50,660 bases of DNA, taken from Peptococcaceae bacterium. Its GTDB lineage: Bacteria > Bacillota > Peptococcia > Peptococcales > Peptococcaceae. The position numbers were made by a program, and so were the translations under genes. The notes below the pieces were generated by a model. The model made no database searches, was not told where the DNA came from, and worked only from the letters and a program-made list of their open reading frames with translations. Below, piece after piece: positions 18,547-27,460 of the stretch. The DNA lies in contig JAHZHI010000003.1 in NCBI GenBank assembly GCA_019420345.1, positions 1 through 50,660 on the forward strand, written 5' to 3'. Position 1 is the stretch's first letter, and each line of letters begins with the position of its first letter.

Positions 18547-20435
18547 GGATTTAAAACCTCCTCTAGTAATTCAGATTTTTCCTGCCACGTATCCATTGTT
18601 GTTTCTAATTCATTGTTTGCATCTTCTAGATTTTTAGCAATTTCGCTATAACATGCGCTTGGTTGCGTTAATTCCTCATTAAGCTGTTCAATTTTTATCT
18701 CCAGTTCTTCGATACGCTTTTCTAAATTTGCAATCTCATCACGAAGCTTACTTTTGCTTATTCCAGAAGATTTACGCTTTGGCGTTGCCTTCTGAGATTC
18801 TTTTTGTTGCTTATTTTCTTGTGCCAAGGCAAGCAAGAGTTCTTTTTTTTCTTTGTAATAATTATAATTTCCAAGATAAGACGTTAATGAACCATCAGCC
18901 ATCTCCAATGTACGTTCTGTGACATTATTAAGAAGCTCGCGGTCATGAGAAACAACCAAAATAGATCCTTTGAATTCCTGCAAGAAATGAACAATGATTT
19001 CTTTCGACTCCATATCTAAATGATTGGTTGGTTCATCCAAAATCAAAAAATTTGGTTCGTCAAATAATAAAATCATAAAGGAAAGTCGAACTTTTTCTCC
19101 ACCAGAAAGTAATGAAATTGGCCGTTCCAGATCATCTTCTCTAAACAAATATCGTGCAAGCAATGTTTTAGCTTCACTGACTTTTAAATCACAACTGGCA
19201 AGGGTTTGTTCCAAAACAGTCTTCGATTCATCTAAAGCCATTTGATGCTGATCAAAATATGCATACTGTACACGATTGCCTAACTTTACAACTTTACTAT
19301 TATCTGACTCAATCTCGCGAATAATCTGTTTTAACAGAGAACTTTTACCAACACCATTTCTTCCAATAATAGATACTTTTTCCTTGGCTTGAATATCAAA
19401 TTTAATATTTTCAGCAAGTTGCTTACCTGCAACATTCAAGTTCAATCCGTTTACTGATAACACAAAACGAGCGCTTTCGCCGACCGCATAGGAACCAATA
19501 TTTATATTATCGCTTTCACTTATGTCATTCATGAAAGTTTGCCGCATAAGTTTTTTTTCACGGCCTCTTGCTTGTTTTGAGTTTACCCCAGCGCGATTAC
19601 GTCGAATATACTCCAATTCTTTAGCAATCTTCTTTTGTTGTTCAAGAAAATGCTTATGTTGAACGGCACGTTGTTTCTTCTTTTCTTCTTTATATTTAAA
19701 AAAGCCCATCGGATATATCGTCAGGCTTTGATGTTCCAGATCCATCACAGTATCTACAATAGCATCCAGAAAATATTCATCATGTGAAATCACGAGAACC
19801 GTTCCCTTGAAGTTTTTCAAGAAAACTTCTAACCATTCTATTGCTGGAAGATCTAAATGGTTGGTGGGTTCATCCAATAGTAAAATATCAGGATCTCGCG
19901 CTAACTGACGTGCTAGCATTACACGAGTACGCTCACCACCACTAAAGCTTTCCACCTTACGTTCCAAATCATCTTCCGAGAATCCAAGACCCAACACAAT
20001 TCCCTTTACATGACTTTCTACAGCATATCCATTGCGTTTTTCATATTCAGATTGTTTTTCCTGATAAACCTGTAAAAGCTGTTCCTGTCTATTAACGTCT
20101 TGTTCACCAGAAATACTTATCTCTAAAGAACGAATTTCTTGATACAACTTTAAAACATCATCAAATGCTTCAAGGATTATTTCACGCAATGTCTTCTCTA
20201 GATCAAGATTAACTTGTTGCGCCAAATATCCAAAAATCGCACCTTTTGCAAAAGAAATTGTTCCCGAGTCTACCTCTTCAATTCCTGCAATGCACTTCAT
20301 CAAAGTGGATTTTCCAGCACCATTCGGACCTACCAATCCAACCTTTTGACCAGAATTAATGGTAAAGCTAATATCCTTAAATATTGTATTTGTAATAAAC
20401 ACCTTCTCAAGGCTGTTTGCCTGCAGTATGCTCAT
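18543..20435 (-). CDS. ABC-F family ATPase (ribosome-associated type)
   Basis: This is a soluble protein of 630 residues with two ABC ATPase domains and no membrane segments, the ABC-F layout. Walker A sites are GPNGAGKSTLMK and GRNGVGKSSLLK. The signatures are FSGGERTRVML and LSGGEKVRLSF. Both Walker B strands end in LLDEPTNHLD or ILDEPTNHLD. A linker rich in K, R and E lies between them, and the last 80 residues form a charged coiled coil, as in Uup/YdiF-type members. Such proteins act on the ribosomal E site or on stalled ribosomes. Whether this one confers antibiotic resistance cannot be told. It is the first gene of the long run that ends at the symporter. Confidence 0.93.
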   Translation of the reverse strand: MSILQANSLEKVFITNTIFKDISFTINSGQKVGLVGPNGAGKSTLMKCIAGIEEVDSGTISFAKGAIFGYLAQQVNLDLEKTLREIILEAFDDVLKLYQEIRSLEISISGEQDVNRQEQLLQVYQEKQSEYEKRNGYAVESHVKGIVLGLGFSEDDLERKVESFSGGERTRVMLARQLARDPDILLLDEPTNHLDLPAIEWLEVFLKNFKGTVLVISHDEYFLDAIVDTVMDLEHQSLTIYPMGFFKYKEEKKKQRAVQHKHFLEQQKKIAKELEYIRRNRAGVNSKQARGREKKLMRQTFMNDISESDNINIGSYAVGESARFVLSVNGLNLNVAGKQLAENIKFDIQAKEKVSIIGRNGVGKSSLLKQIIREIESDNSKVVKLGNRVQYAYFDQHQMALDESKTVLEQTLASCDLKVSEAKTLLARYLFREDDLERPISLLSGGEKVRLSFMILLFDEPNFLILDEPTNHLDMESKEIIVHFLQEFKGSILVVSHDRELLNNVTERTLEMADGSLTSYLGNYNYYKEKKELLLALAQENKQQKESQKATPKRKSSGISKSKLRDEIANLEKRIEELEIKIEQLNEELTQPSACYSEIAKNLEDANNELETTMDTWQEKSELLEEVLNP

Positions 20436-20652
20436 AATCTTATTCCTTCATTTCGGTATGTTTCTATAATTTTCTACCGTATATAGTACTACATAATTTC
20501 CTTCATTTCAACGCATTCGTGATTTCATTATATTGGATAATTCATCTTAAAAACTGATGATAATGAATTGTGCTGTATATAAAAAACCTTGTAACAAGCA
20601 CATCTAAATGCTTATTACAAGGTTCAATGTTTCATTCTATTTTACTTCTGAA
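20436..20652. other. Intergenic region between the ricA-like and ABC-F genes
   Basis: This 217-base AT-rich gap holds the terminator at 20585-20624. The ABC-F promoter is expected in the remainder. TTGAAA with TATATA lies in the right order on the minus strand, but the 20-base spacing is too long, so no promoter is called. Confidence 0.4.
20585..20624 (-). terminator. Intrinsic terminator after the hem-miaB-ricA run
   Basis: A 16-position stem with one mismatch (20585-20600 with 20609-20624) surrounds an 8-base loop. On the minus strand it is followed by TTTTTT. It lies 28 bases beyond the ricA-like stop and upstream of the ABC-F gene, so it separates the two long gene runs. Confidence 0.88.
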
Positions 20653-21057
20653 TCAATGACCGCATGAGCTGCAGCAATCATTTTCACCACAGTTTCCTGC
20701 GGAAGAGCAACTGCTGCATCCACCGCCATTATTATCGTTGAGAGCACTGGAAATAATCATATTGACAGATTCCAGCATTTGGTTAAGCTCTTGATTAGCG
20801 TTCATGTACTCAACAATCACTGCATTTTCCTGCATCTTGTTCTCAAGATCAGTAAGCTGTGCTTTCTTTTCATCGTCAAGTTCATCATAAGAAATGCCAG
20901 CATTAATAGCATCCATCTGAATCTGCTGATAAGTTTCAACGATTTCACGCGCTGGAAGGTCAATCAACATCTTTAATTCGGTTTCTTTCACTCGACGGAG
21001 TTCATCACTGGCTGCAATTTCATCGGCAAGTGCTTTAGCTTTGTCATAAATACTCAT
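20653..21057 (-). CDS. ricA: YlbF/YmcA family protein (RicA-like) with cysteine-rich C-terminal tail
   Basis: This small, mainly helical protein has 134 residues. The body (about residues 1-105) matches the YlbF/YmcA pattern, with KAKALADEIAASDELRR and a QIQMDAI helix. It sits directly after miaB with a TAATG overlap, the same order as ymcB-ymcA in B. subtilis, so the RicA (YmcA) label is preferred. In B. subtilis RicA, RicF and RicT form a complex that carries iron-sulfur clusters and promotes mRNA maturation and development. The last 22 residues hold six cysteines (CSSCSS, then C, CC and C), a plausible cluster-binding tail. The start is the ATG at 21057, with GGAGGAAG upstream. Partner proteins are not in the window. 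Confidence 0.85.
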   Translation of the reverse strand: MSIYDKAKALADEIAASDELRRVKETELKMLIDLPAREIVETYQQIQMDAINAGISYDELDDEKKAQLTDLENKMQENAVIVEYMNANQELNQMLESVNMIISSALNDNNGGGCSSCSSAGNCGENDCCSSCGH

Positions 21058-22385
21058 TAATTTTCTTCCTCCAATTTTCCTTTTAATACCCACGTTTGAG
21101 CCGTGGTGATATCTACATTTACTATTTTTCCAATTAGCGATGGATCGCCTTGGAATATAACGGTTTTACCTGTGTCGGTTCGACCGCTAAGCATATTATC
21201 GTTGTTTTCACTTAAACCTTCAACCAAAACTTTTACATTTTGGCCTTCATATTTTTTGTTATGGTATAAGCTCCATTTAGAGAGGCTTGCGTTTAAACGC
21301 TGAAGCCGTTCTTTTTTTATTTCCAGTGGAATCTGATCCTCAAATTTTTCTGCAGCAGTGCCAGGGCGTTTGGAATAGATAAATGAAAAAGCATTGTCAA
21401 ATCCAACTGTTTCCACTAGATCAACCGTTTCTTGAAATTGTTCTTCAGTTTCTCCCGGAAAGCCCACAATAATATCTGTTGTCAGTGCAACATCCGGGAT
21501 CGCTTCACGCATCGCATGAACAATTTCAAGGTATCTTTCCCGCGTATATTTTCGATTCATACGTTTTAACACTTCATTTGAACCAGACTGAACAGGAAGA
21601 TGCAGTGAATGACAAATATGTTTGCTATTCTTAATCACGTCAATCAGCTCCAAAGAAAAATCCTTTGGATGTGATGTCATAAAGCGTATACGTTCAATTC
21701 CAGGAATATCGTCTATTTCTTTTAACAAGTCAGCAAAGCTTACAGGATCTTCAAAGTCATTGCCATATGAATCAACATTTTGCCCTAACAGCATAACTTC
21801 TATAGCACCATCCGCTACGAGCTCCTTAACCTCTGCGATAATATCCTCTTTTTTTCTGCTGCGTTCACGTCCACGAACATATGGAACGATACAATACGTG
21901 CAGAAGTTATTACATCCGTACATGATATTCACAAAGGCTTTAAACGGATACTCTCGACTTGCTGGTAATTTCAAGTCCGCACTTGAATCTTCGTCAACAA
22001 TTTCATAGACAGGTTGACCATATTTCTCAATTCTTTCAAGATAATCCGGTAATTGCGCCATATTATTTGTTCCAAACATTAGGTTTACAAAAGGGCATGC
22101 ATGGAGAATCTTCGGAACAATATTTTTCTGCTGAATCATGCAACCACAAACACCAACAATCAAAGACGGTTTTTTCGCCTTCAGCTTTTTCAGCGATCCC
22201 AGCATGCTCAATACTTTGCTTTCTGCTTTTTCACGAATACAGCAGGTATTTAATAGAATAAAATCTGCTTCTTTAATATCTTTTGTTGGAATGTAAAATC
22301 GTTCTTCTAATAATCCTGCCATTACCTCTGAGTCATGTTCATTCATTTGACAGCCAAAGGTTTGAATGAAAAACTTTTTGTACAT
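21057..22385 (-). CDS. miaB: tRNA-2-methylthio-N6-dimethylallyladenosine synthase MiaB
   Basis: This radical-SAM methylthiotransferase of 442 residues acts on adenosine 37 after MiaA. The N-terminal domain has FGCQMNEHDSE, NTCCIREKAE and VCGCM, supplying the three auxiliary-cluster cysteines. The SAM cluster motif is CNNFCTYC (about residues 157-164). The C-terminal TRAM domain covers roughly residues 370-440. It is flanked by one-base-type overlaps with hemL (upstream) and the ricA-like gene (downstream). Length and motifs are standard. Confidence 0.97.
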   Translation of the reverse strand: MYKKFFIQTFGCQMNEHDSEVMAGLLEERFYIPTKDIKEADFILLNTCCIREKAESKVLSMLGSLKKLKAKKPSLIVGVCGCMIQQKNIVPKILHACPFVNLMFGTNNMAQLPDYLERIEKYGQPVYEIVDEDSSADLKLPASREYPFKAFVNIMYGCNNFCTYCIVPYVRGRERSRKKEDIIAEVKELVADGAIEVMLLGQNVDSYGNDFEDPVSFADLLKEIDDIPGIERIRFMTSHPKDFSLELIDVIKNSKHICHSLHLPVQSGSNEVLKRMNRKYTRERYLEIVHAMREAIPDVALTTDIIVGFPGETEEQFQETVDLVETVGFDNAFSFIYSKRPGTAAEKFEDQIPLEIKKERLQRLNASLSKWSLYHNKKYEGQNVKVLVEGLSENNDNMLSGRTDTGKTVIFQGDPSLIGKIVNVDITTAQTWVLKGKLEEEN

Positions 22386-23683
22386 TACATTTTTCCTACT
22401 TCAGCAAAAGCAATATCTGCAGCAGACAAGGTTTTTTCAATATCTTCTTGCGTATGTGCCGTAGAAAGGAACCAGCATTCGAACTGAGATGGTGGTAAAT
22501 GAACACCATTTTCAAGCATAACACTAAAGAACTTGGCAAACTTTTCCGTATTAGACGTTGTGGCATCTGCATAACAAGATACTGGACCATTCGTAAAGAA
22601 AACCGTTAATAATGAACCAAATTGATTCACTGTAACATCAACGCCGTGTTTTTTAGCAAGTTCACGCAGTCCATTTGCTAATCCTTTTCCTTTTTCTGCA
22701 AGTGCATCATAAGGTTGTTCTTGCTTTAATACAGATAGTGCTGCAAAACCTGCAGACATAGCTAATGGATTCCCAGAAAGAGTCCCTGCCTGATAAACTG
22801 GACCAGATGGTGACAAGCATTCCATAATTTCTTTTTTACCGCCAAATGCGCCAACAGGAAGCCCGCCGCCAATAATTTTTCCTAAGCAAGTAAGATCTGG
22901 AATCACGCCAAATACTTTTTGAGCGCCACCGTCACTGGCACGGAAACCCGAAATGACTTCATCAAAAATTAAAACCGCGCCATATTCGGAGGTTAACGCA
23001 CGCAATCCTTCTAAAAATCCATCTTGCGGCATGATCAATCCCATATTACCTGGAATTGGTTCAACAATAACTGCAGCAATTTCATCTGGATGCTGTTCAA
23101 ACAGTGTTTTAACACTTTCCAGATCATTATATTTTGCAACCAACGTTTCTTTCGCCACATCGGCAGGTACACCAGGGCTAGATGGAACACCAAAAGTCAT
23201 CGCACCAGAGCCTGCATTGATTAACAAATGATCCGCATGCCCATGATAGCAACCTTCAAACTTGATGATAAAATCACGTTTTGTGTATCCGCGTGCTAAA
23301 CGCAATGCGCTCATGGTAGCTTCTGTCCCAGAAGATACCATGCGCACCATCTCAACCGAAGGGATGAGCTCACAAATAAGTTCGGCCATTTTGGTTTCAA
23401 GCACTGTTGGCATGCCAAAGGTTGTACCATGTTGTAATGCTTCTTGAATCGCACTAACTACCTTTGGATGACGATGCCCGAGAATCAGCGGACCCCATGA
23501 ACAAACAAAATCCACATAAGTCTGTCCATCAATATCTGTAATATGTGCTTTTTCACCATGTTCAACAAAAACAGGCACTTCGCCTACGGCTTTAAAAGCG
23601 CGCACTGGGCTATTAACACCACCAGGAATAACTTTTTGTGCTTCAGCAAAAGCTTCTTTCGATTGTTCAAATTGATACGACAT
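22385..23683 (-). CDS. hemL: Glutamate-1-semialdehyde 2,1-aminomutase
   Basis: This PLP enzyme of 432 residues converts glutamate-1-semialdehyde to 5-aminolevulinate, the second step of the C5 tetrapyrrole route begun by HemA. The PLP lysine lies in GKIIGGGLPVGAFGG. IPGGVNSPVRAF near the N-terminus and ECWFLSTAHTQEDI near the C-terminus are typical. The ATG at 23683 has AAAGGAG 8 bases upstream and gives the usual N-terminus. It is the last tetrapyrrole gene of the run and is separated from cobA-hemD by only 49 bases. hemB, often found at this point, is absent. Confidence 0.97.
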   Translation of the reverse strand: MSYQFEQSKEAFAEAQKVIPGGVNSPVRAFKAVGEVPVFVEHGEKAHITDIDGQTYVDFVCSWGPLILGHRHPKVVSAIQEALQHGTTFGMPTVLETKMAELICELIPSVEMVRMVSSGTEATMSALRLARGYTKRDFIIKFEGCYHGHADHLLINAGSGAMTFGVPSSPGVPADVAKETLVAKYNDLESVKTLFEQHPDEIAAVIVEPIPGNMGLIMPQDGFLEGLRALTSEYGAVLIFDEVISGFRASDGGAQKVFGVIPDLTCLGKIIGGGLPVGAFGGKKEIMECLSPSGPVYQAGTLSGNPLAMSAGFAALSVLKQEQPYDALAEKGKGLANGLRELAKKHGVDVTVNQFGSLLTVFFTNGPVSCYADATTSNTEKFAKFFSVMLENGVHLPPSQFECWFLSTAHTQEDIEKTLSAADIAFAEVGKM

Positions 23684-23732
23684 AATCATTGCTCCTTTAA
23701 AAAAATTCAAGTTAATCGATCATGTAAAAACC

Positions 23733-25253
23733 TTATTCTTGATTTTTATGAATCGCTTCTACAATCGCATTAAATAAGCCTTGGATGGTATAATCCACTG
23801 CTTCAATGTCTGGTGTTAAACCAAAGTCGTTTAATGTTTTGGTTGTGACTGGACCAATTGATGCCAGCTTAATGCCTTCAAGAATGGTTTTATCACCAAT
23901 TAATTCCATAAAGTTTTTCACTGTTGACGAACTTGTAAATGTTATAACATGAATGGATTTATCCTTTATCTTTTCAATAATTTCATTGTCAAAACGGTTA
24001 ACTTTAACAGTATGATAAGCAACAACCTCGTCAACGTGCATACCCATCTCTTCCAAGGTATCTACAAGAACTGTTCTCGCAAGATCGGATCGTGGTAAAA
24101 GAATACGTTCTCCTGGATTTAACAACGGCTTCAAACATTCAATAACGCTTTCAGCAATAAACTTCTCAGGCATAGCTTCTACTAATAAGCCCTTTACTTC
24201 TAGCGCTTCTTTCGTCTTTGGACCAATCGCACAAATTTTTGCATCACCAAGGCTACGAATATCCAATTTATTATCACGCATACAGTCAAAGAAAGCATTG
24301 ACACCATTTACGCTAGTGAAAATGATCCAATCATATGCGCCTGCTTCACATACTGCCTTCTTTAATTCGTCAGTATCTGCTGCTGAATCAATCGCAATGG
24401 TTGGTGCCTCCCATGCTTCTCCACCAGCTTCTTCAATCATATTGGAAAATACACTGGCCTGTTCACGAGCACGTGTTACAAGTATTCTTTGCCCAAATAA
24501 AGGTTTATGTTCAAACCAGCTTAAGGTATCGCGCATCTTAACAACATCACCCACAATGATAATCGCAGGAGAAGTTAGACCCGCACGAGCAACATCTTCT
24601 ACGATGGTTGCTAAGGTACCAACTACAACCTGTTGTTCAGGACGCGTTCCCCAACGAATCAATGCAATTGGCGTCTCGGCACTTTTCCCGTTTGCAATAA
24701 GTTGTTGAACAATTTGAGAGAGATGTCCAACACCCATTAAGAAAATCAAAGTCCCTGGATCTTCAGCCAAGCGTGACCAATTTATCTGGCTACTGGCTTT
24801 CAAAGGGTCTTCATGCCCCGTAATGACCGTAAAAGTTGAAGTTAAATGACGGTGGGTTACAGGAATTCCTGCATAGGATGGCACAGCAATTGCTGAAGTA
24901 ATTCCTGGAACCACTTCAAAAGAAATTCCAGCATCTTTCAACGTCTCGCCTTCTTCGCCTCCGCGACCAAACACATAAGGATCGCCACCTTTTAACCGAG
25001 TAACAATATTTCCTTTAGTCGCTTCGTCGACCAATACCTGATTGATTTCTTCCTGTTTTAACGTATGATGATCCGGTGTTTTTCCAACATAAATATATTT
25101 TGCATCTGCTTTTGCATAGGAAAGTAGGCGCGGATTGGCTAAGCGATCGTATACGATTACATCTGCACGTTTTATACACTCAAGGCCTTTAACCGTGATT
25201 AACCCGATATCACCTGGTCCAGCACCAACTAAATAAACATATCCTTTATTCAT
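23733..25253 (-). CDS. cobA-hemD: Fused uroporphyrinogen-III C-methyltransferase and uroporphyrinogen-III synthase
   Basis: This is a bifunctional protein of 506 residues. Residues 1-245 are a SUMT (CobA) domain, with VYLVGAGPGDIGLITVKG at the start, RLKGGDPYVFGRGGEE and GIPVTHR. It methylates uroporphyrinogen III to precorrin-2. Residues from about 250 onward are a HemD domain that closes hydroxymethylbilane to uroporphyrinogen III, starting at RILVTRAREQASVFS. This fusion is common in anaerobic Bacillota. The start at 25253 follows AAGGAG by 5 bases. With the precorrin-2 dehydrogenase encoded nearby, the route to sirohydrochlorin is covered. Confidence 0.96.
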   Translation of the reverse strand: MNKGYVYLVGAGPGDIGLITVKGLECIKRADVIVYDRLANPRLLSYAKADAKYIYVGKTPDHHTLKQEEINQVLVDEATKGNIVTRLKGGDPYVFGRGGEEGETLKDAGISFEVVPGITSAIAVPSYAGIPVTHRHLTSTFTVITGHEDPLKASSQINWSRLAEDPGTLIFLMGVGHLSQIVQQLIANGKSAETPIALIRWGTRPEQQVVVGTLATIVEDVARAGLTSPAIIIVGDVVKMRDTLSWFEHKPLFGQRILVTRAREQASVFSNMIEEAGGEAWEAPTIAIDSAADTDELKKAVCEAGAYDWIIFTSVNGVNAFFDCMRDNKLDIRSLGDAKICAIGPKTKEALEVKGLLVEAMPEKFIAESVIECLKPLLNPGERILLPRSDLARTVLVDTLEEMGMHVDEVVAYHTVKVNRFDNEIIEKIKDKSIHVITFTSSSTVKNFMELIGDKTILEGIKLASIGPVTTKTLNDFGLTPDIEAVDYTIQGLFNAIVEAIHKNQE

Positions 25254-25269
25254 AAAAACTCCTTCAAAC

Positions 25270-26196
25270 TTAGTTGCGAACTTCATCTAATAGTTCACGC
25301 GCCCCAATTGTGAGTAATTTTTCAGCAAGCGCCTGTCCTATGTTTATATAATCATCCGAAGCGCCAACGATCTCTGCCCTTAAAATTTTTGAGCCATCCA
25401 CTGCGCCCACAAAGCCATGAATTTTCATTTGCCCTTCTTCAATAATGGCATAAGCACCCATTGGAACCTGGCAACCACCTTCCAACGCACACATAAATTG
25501 ACGTTCAGCCGTCACACAACGATAAGTAGTATCATCATTTATCTTTTCAAATTTTTCTAAAAGATCCTTTCGATCATTGCGTGATTCGATAACAAGTGCG
25601 CCTTGACCCACGGCAGGGATAAAAACGTTGTCATCTAAACGTTCACTAATTTCGTCATGAAATCCCAAACGTTCCAAACCAGCTACAGCCAAAACAACAG
25701 CATCAAATTCTCCTTCGTGATATTTGCGTAATCGTGTATTCACATTTCCGCGCAAATCACGCACCTCTAAATCTGGACGCATAGCCAGTAATTGAGAACG
25801 TCGACGTAAACTGCTGGTGCCAACAATAGCTCCTTCCGGCAAATTCATAATCCCTCCTGGATGTTTTGTTAACAGCGCATCTCTATGATCATAACGCGTT
25901 AAAAAACATGTTAATCCCAATTCTTCTGGGAGCGTCGTCGGCATATCTTTTAAACTATGGACTGCCATATCAACTTCACCAGAGAGCATCATTGCCTCTA
26001 ATTCATTTGTAAATAATCCTTTATCGCCAATCTTTGAAAGTGATACATCTAAAATTTTATCACCTTTAGTTTTTAGATCGACAATTTCAAACTCATAATC
26101 AAAAAATTCCTTTTTTAATTGCTCGATCGCATATTTTGTTTGCCACAAGGCAAGCTGACTGTCACGCGAACCGACCTTAATGATTTTCTTTGTCAT
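25270..26196 (-). CDS. hemC: Hydroxymethylbilane synthase (porphobilinogen deaminase)
   Basis: This enzyme of 308 residues joins four porphobilinogens into hydroxymethylbilane. VGSRDSQLALWQT opens the protein, RRRSQLLAMRPDL and RGNVNTRL form the substrate site, and the cofactor cysteine lies in LEGGCQVPMGAY. The ATG at 26196 gives the standard N-terminus. The ribosome binding site (GGGGA) is weak, and the start overlaps the end of hemA by 20 bases, so translational coupling is likely. An ATG 7 codons upstream is possible. Confidence 0.96.
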   Translation of the reverse strand: MTKKIIKVGSRDSQLALWQTKYAIEQLKKEFFDYEFEIVDLKTKGDKILDVSLSKIGDKGLFTNELEAMMLSGEVDMAVHSLKDMPTTLPEELGLTCFLTRYDHRDALLTKHPGGIMNLPEGAIVGTSSLRRRSQLLAMRPDLEVRDLRGNVNTRLRKYHEGEFDAVVLAVAGLERLGFHDEISERLDDNVFIPAVGQGALVIESRNDRKDLLEKFEKINDDTTYRCVTAERQFMCALEGGCQVPMGAYAIIEEGQMKIHGFVGAVDGSKILRAEIVGASDDYINIGQALAEKLLTIGARELLDEVRN

Positions 26197-27460
26197 TTTC
26201 AAGTCCCCACAAATCATTTATTGCATTAATATAACAATCAATTTTATCAGCTCGTTTTCCCGCCAACGATTTCATATTAATAATTGGTCGATGGAGCCAG
26301 CGATTAACAATACTATTTGCTAATTGCTCAATAATATGAATTTCTCTTTCGCTTGGATGATCAATTCGGTTAATTGCACGTTCAATTTCAGTTTTTTTGA
26401 TTTTTTCAATCTGAGATCGCATTTTTACAATTGTTGGAACAACCCACAAGGAATCCAACCAAAAATAAAAATCTTCCAATTCTTCGTTAACAATCTCTTT
26501 TGCTTTTAAAGCTTCTTGCTGACGTGCTACCAAATTTTCATCTGTTTTACGTTCCATATCATCGATATCATACAATTTCACATAATCAAGCTCAGCAACA
26601 TCAGGATTAATGTCGCGTGGCACCGCAATATCGATAATCAGCAATGGCTTTTCTCTGTCCTTTTGTGCAAGAAAAAGGTCCGCTTTTTCAAGAATAGGCA
26701 CTGGAGAAGCTGTACTACTAATAATAAGATCTGCCGATGGCAAGTATTCATCTAATTCTGTAAGTTTAACAGCCTTCCCACCAATTTCTCCAGCTAACCA
26801 TTGAGCACGCTCGAAAGTACGATTGGCAACCATAATGCTTTGAATGCCATTTGAAATTAAATAACGTGATGTCAATTCACTGGTCTCGCCAGCTCCCAAC
26901 ACCAATACCGTACGATCCGTTAAGCCATTAAAGTAATCCTTAGCCAATTCTACAGCTGCAATACTTACACTCAAAGTATGTCTATCTATCTGCGTCTCTG
27001 TTCGAACACGTTTACCCACTGTTAAAGCGTTCATAAATAGAGTATTCAGGATATTATCAGAGATGCCGTAATTCAACGCATATTCGTAAGCATCCTGAAC
27101 CTGTCCTTGAATCTGACTTTCTCCAAGGATCATTGAATCCATTCCTGCCGCAACAGTAAACAAATGTTCTGCCGCATTTTTATTAAACTTTATATATAAG
27201 TATGGTGCTAAAACTCGTGGTGTCAGCCCGCTATACTCACACATCAAATTAATCAAATTCTCTTGTGCCGCAAATGGAGAATCGGCATTTACGTAAAACT
27301 CTGTTCTGTTGCAAGTCGAAAGAATGGTGCAGCCTGAAAAAGACTGCACCTGACGAATCTTTTCGCTTAACTTTTCGATCTGCGGTCTGGACAGAGACAC
27401 CTTTTCTCGTATTTCAACTGGTGCACTTTTATAATTTAGTCCAATGAGCAGGATAGCCAT
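26177..27460 (-). CDS. hemA: Glutamyl-tRNA reductase
   Basis: This enzyme of 427 residues begins C5 tetrapyrrole synthesis by reducing glutamyl-tRNA to glutamate-1-semialdehyde. The catalytic cysteine is C50 in STCNRTEFY. The NADPH domain has VLVLGAGETSELTSRYL, and a C-terminal helical dimerisation region follows. The first 25 bases overlap the end of the upstream precorrin-2 dehydrogenase gene. That gene is coupled to hemA in many clostridia and in Negativicutes. Confidence 0.97.
   Translation of the reverse strand: MAILLIGLNYKSAPVEIREKVSLSRPQIEKLSEKIRQVQSFSGCTILSTCNRTEFYVNADSPFAAQENLINLMCEYSGLTPRVLAPYLYIKFNKNAAEHLFTVAAGMDSMILGESQIQGQVQDAYEYALNYGISDNILNTLFMNALTVGKRVRTETQIDRHTLSVSIAAVELAKDYFNGLTDRTVLVLGAGETSELTSRYLISNGIQSIMVANRTFERAQWLAGEIGGKAVKLTELDEYLPSADLIISSTASPVPILEKADLFLAQKDREKPLLIIDIAVPRDINPDVAELDYVKLYDIDDMERKTDENLVARQQEALKAKEIVNEELEDFYFWLDSLWVVPTIVKMRSQIEKIKKTEIERAINRIDHPSEREIHIIEQLANSIVNRWLHRPIINMKSLAGKRADKIDCYINAINDLWGLENDKENH

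Noticed and set aside
20440..20530. Promoter for the ABC-F gene (TTGAAA with TATATA)
   Set aside because: The spacing is 20 bases, too long for a normal promoter, and other pairings are weaker.
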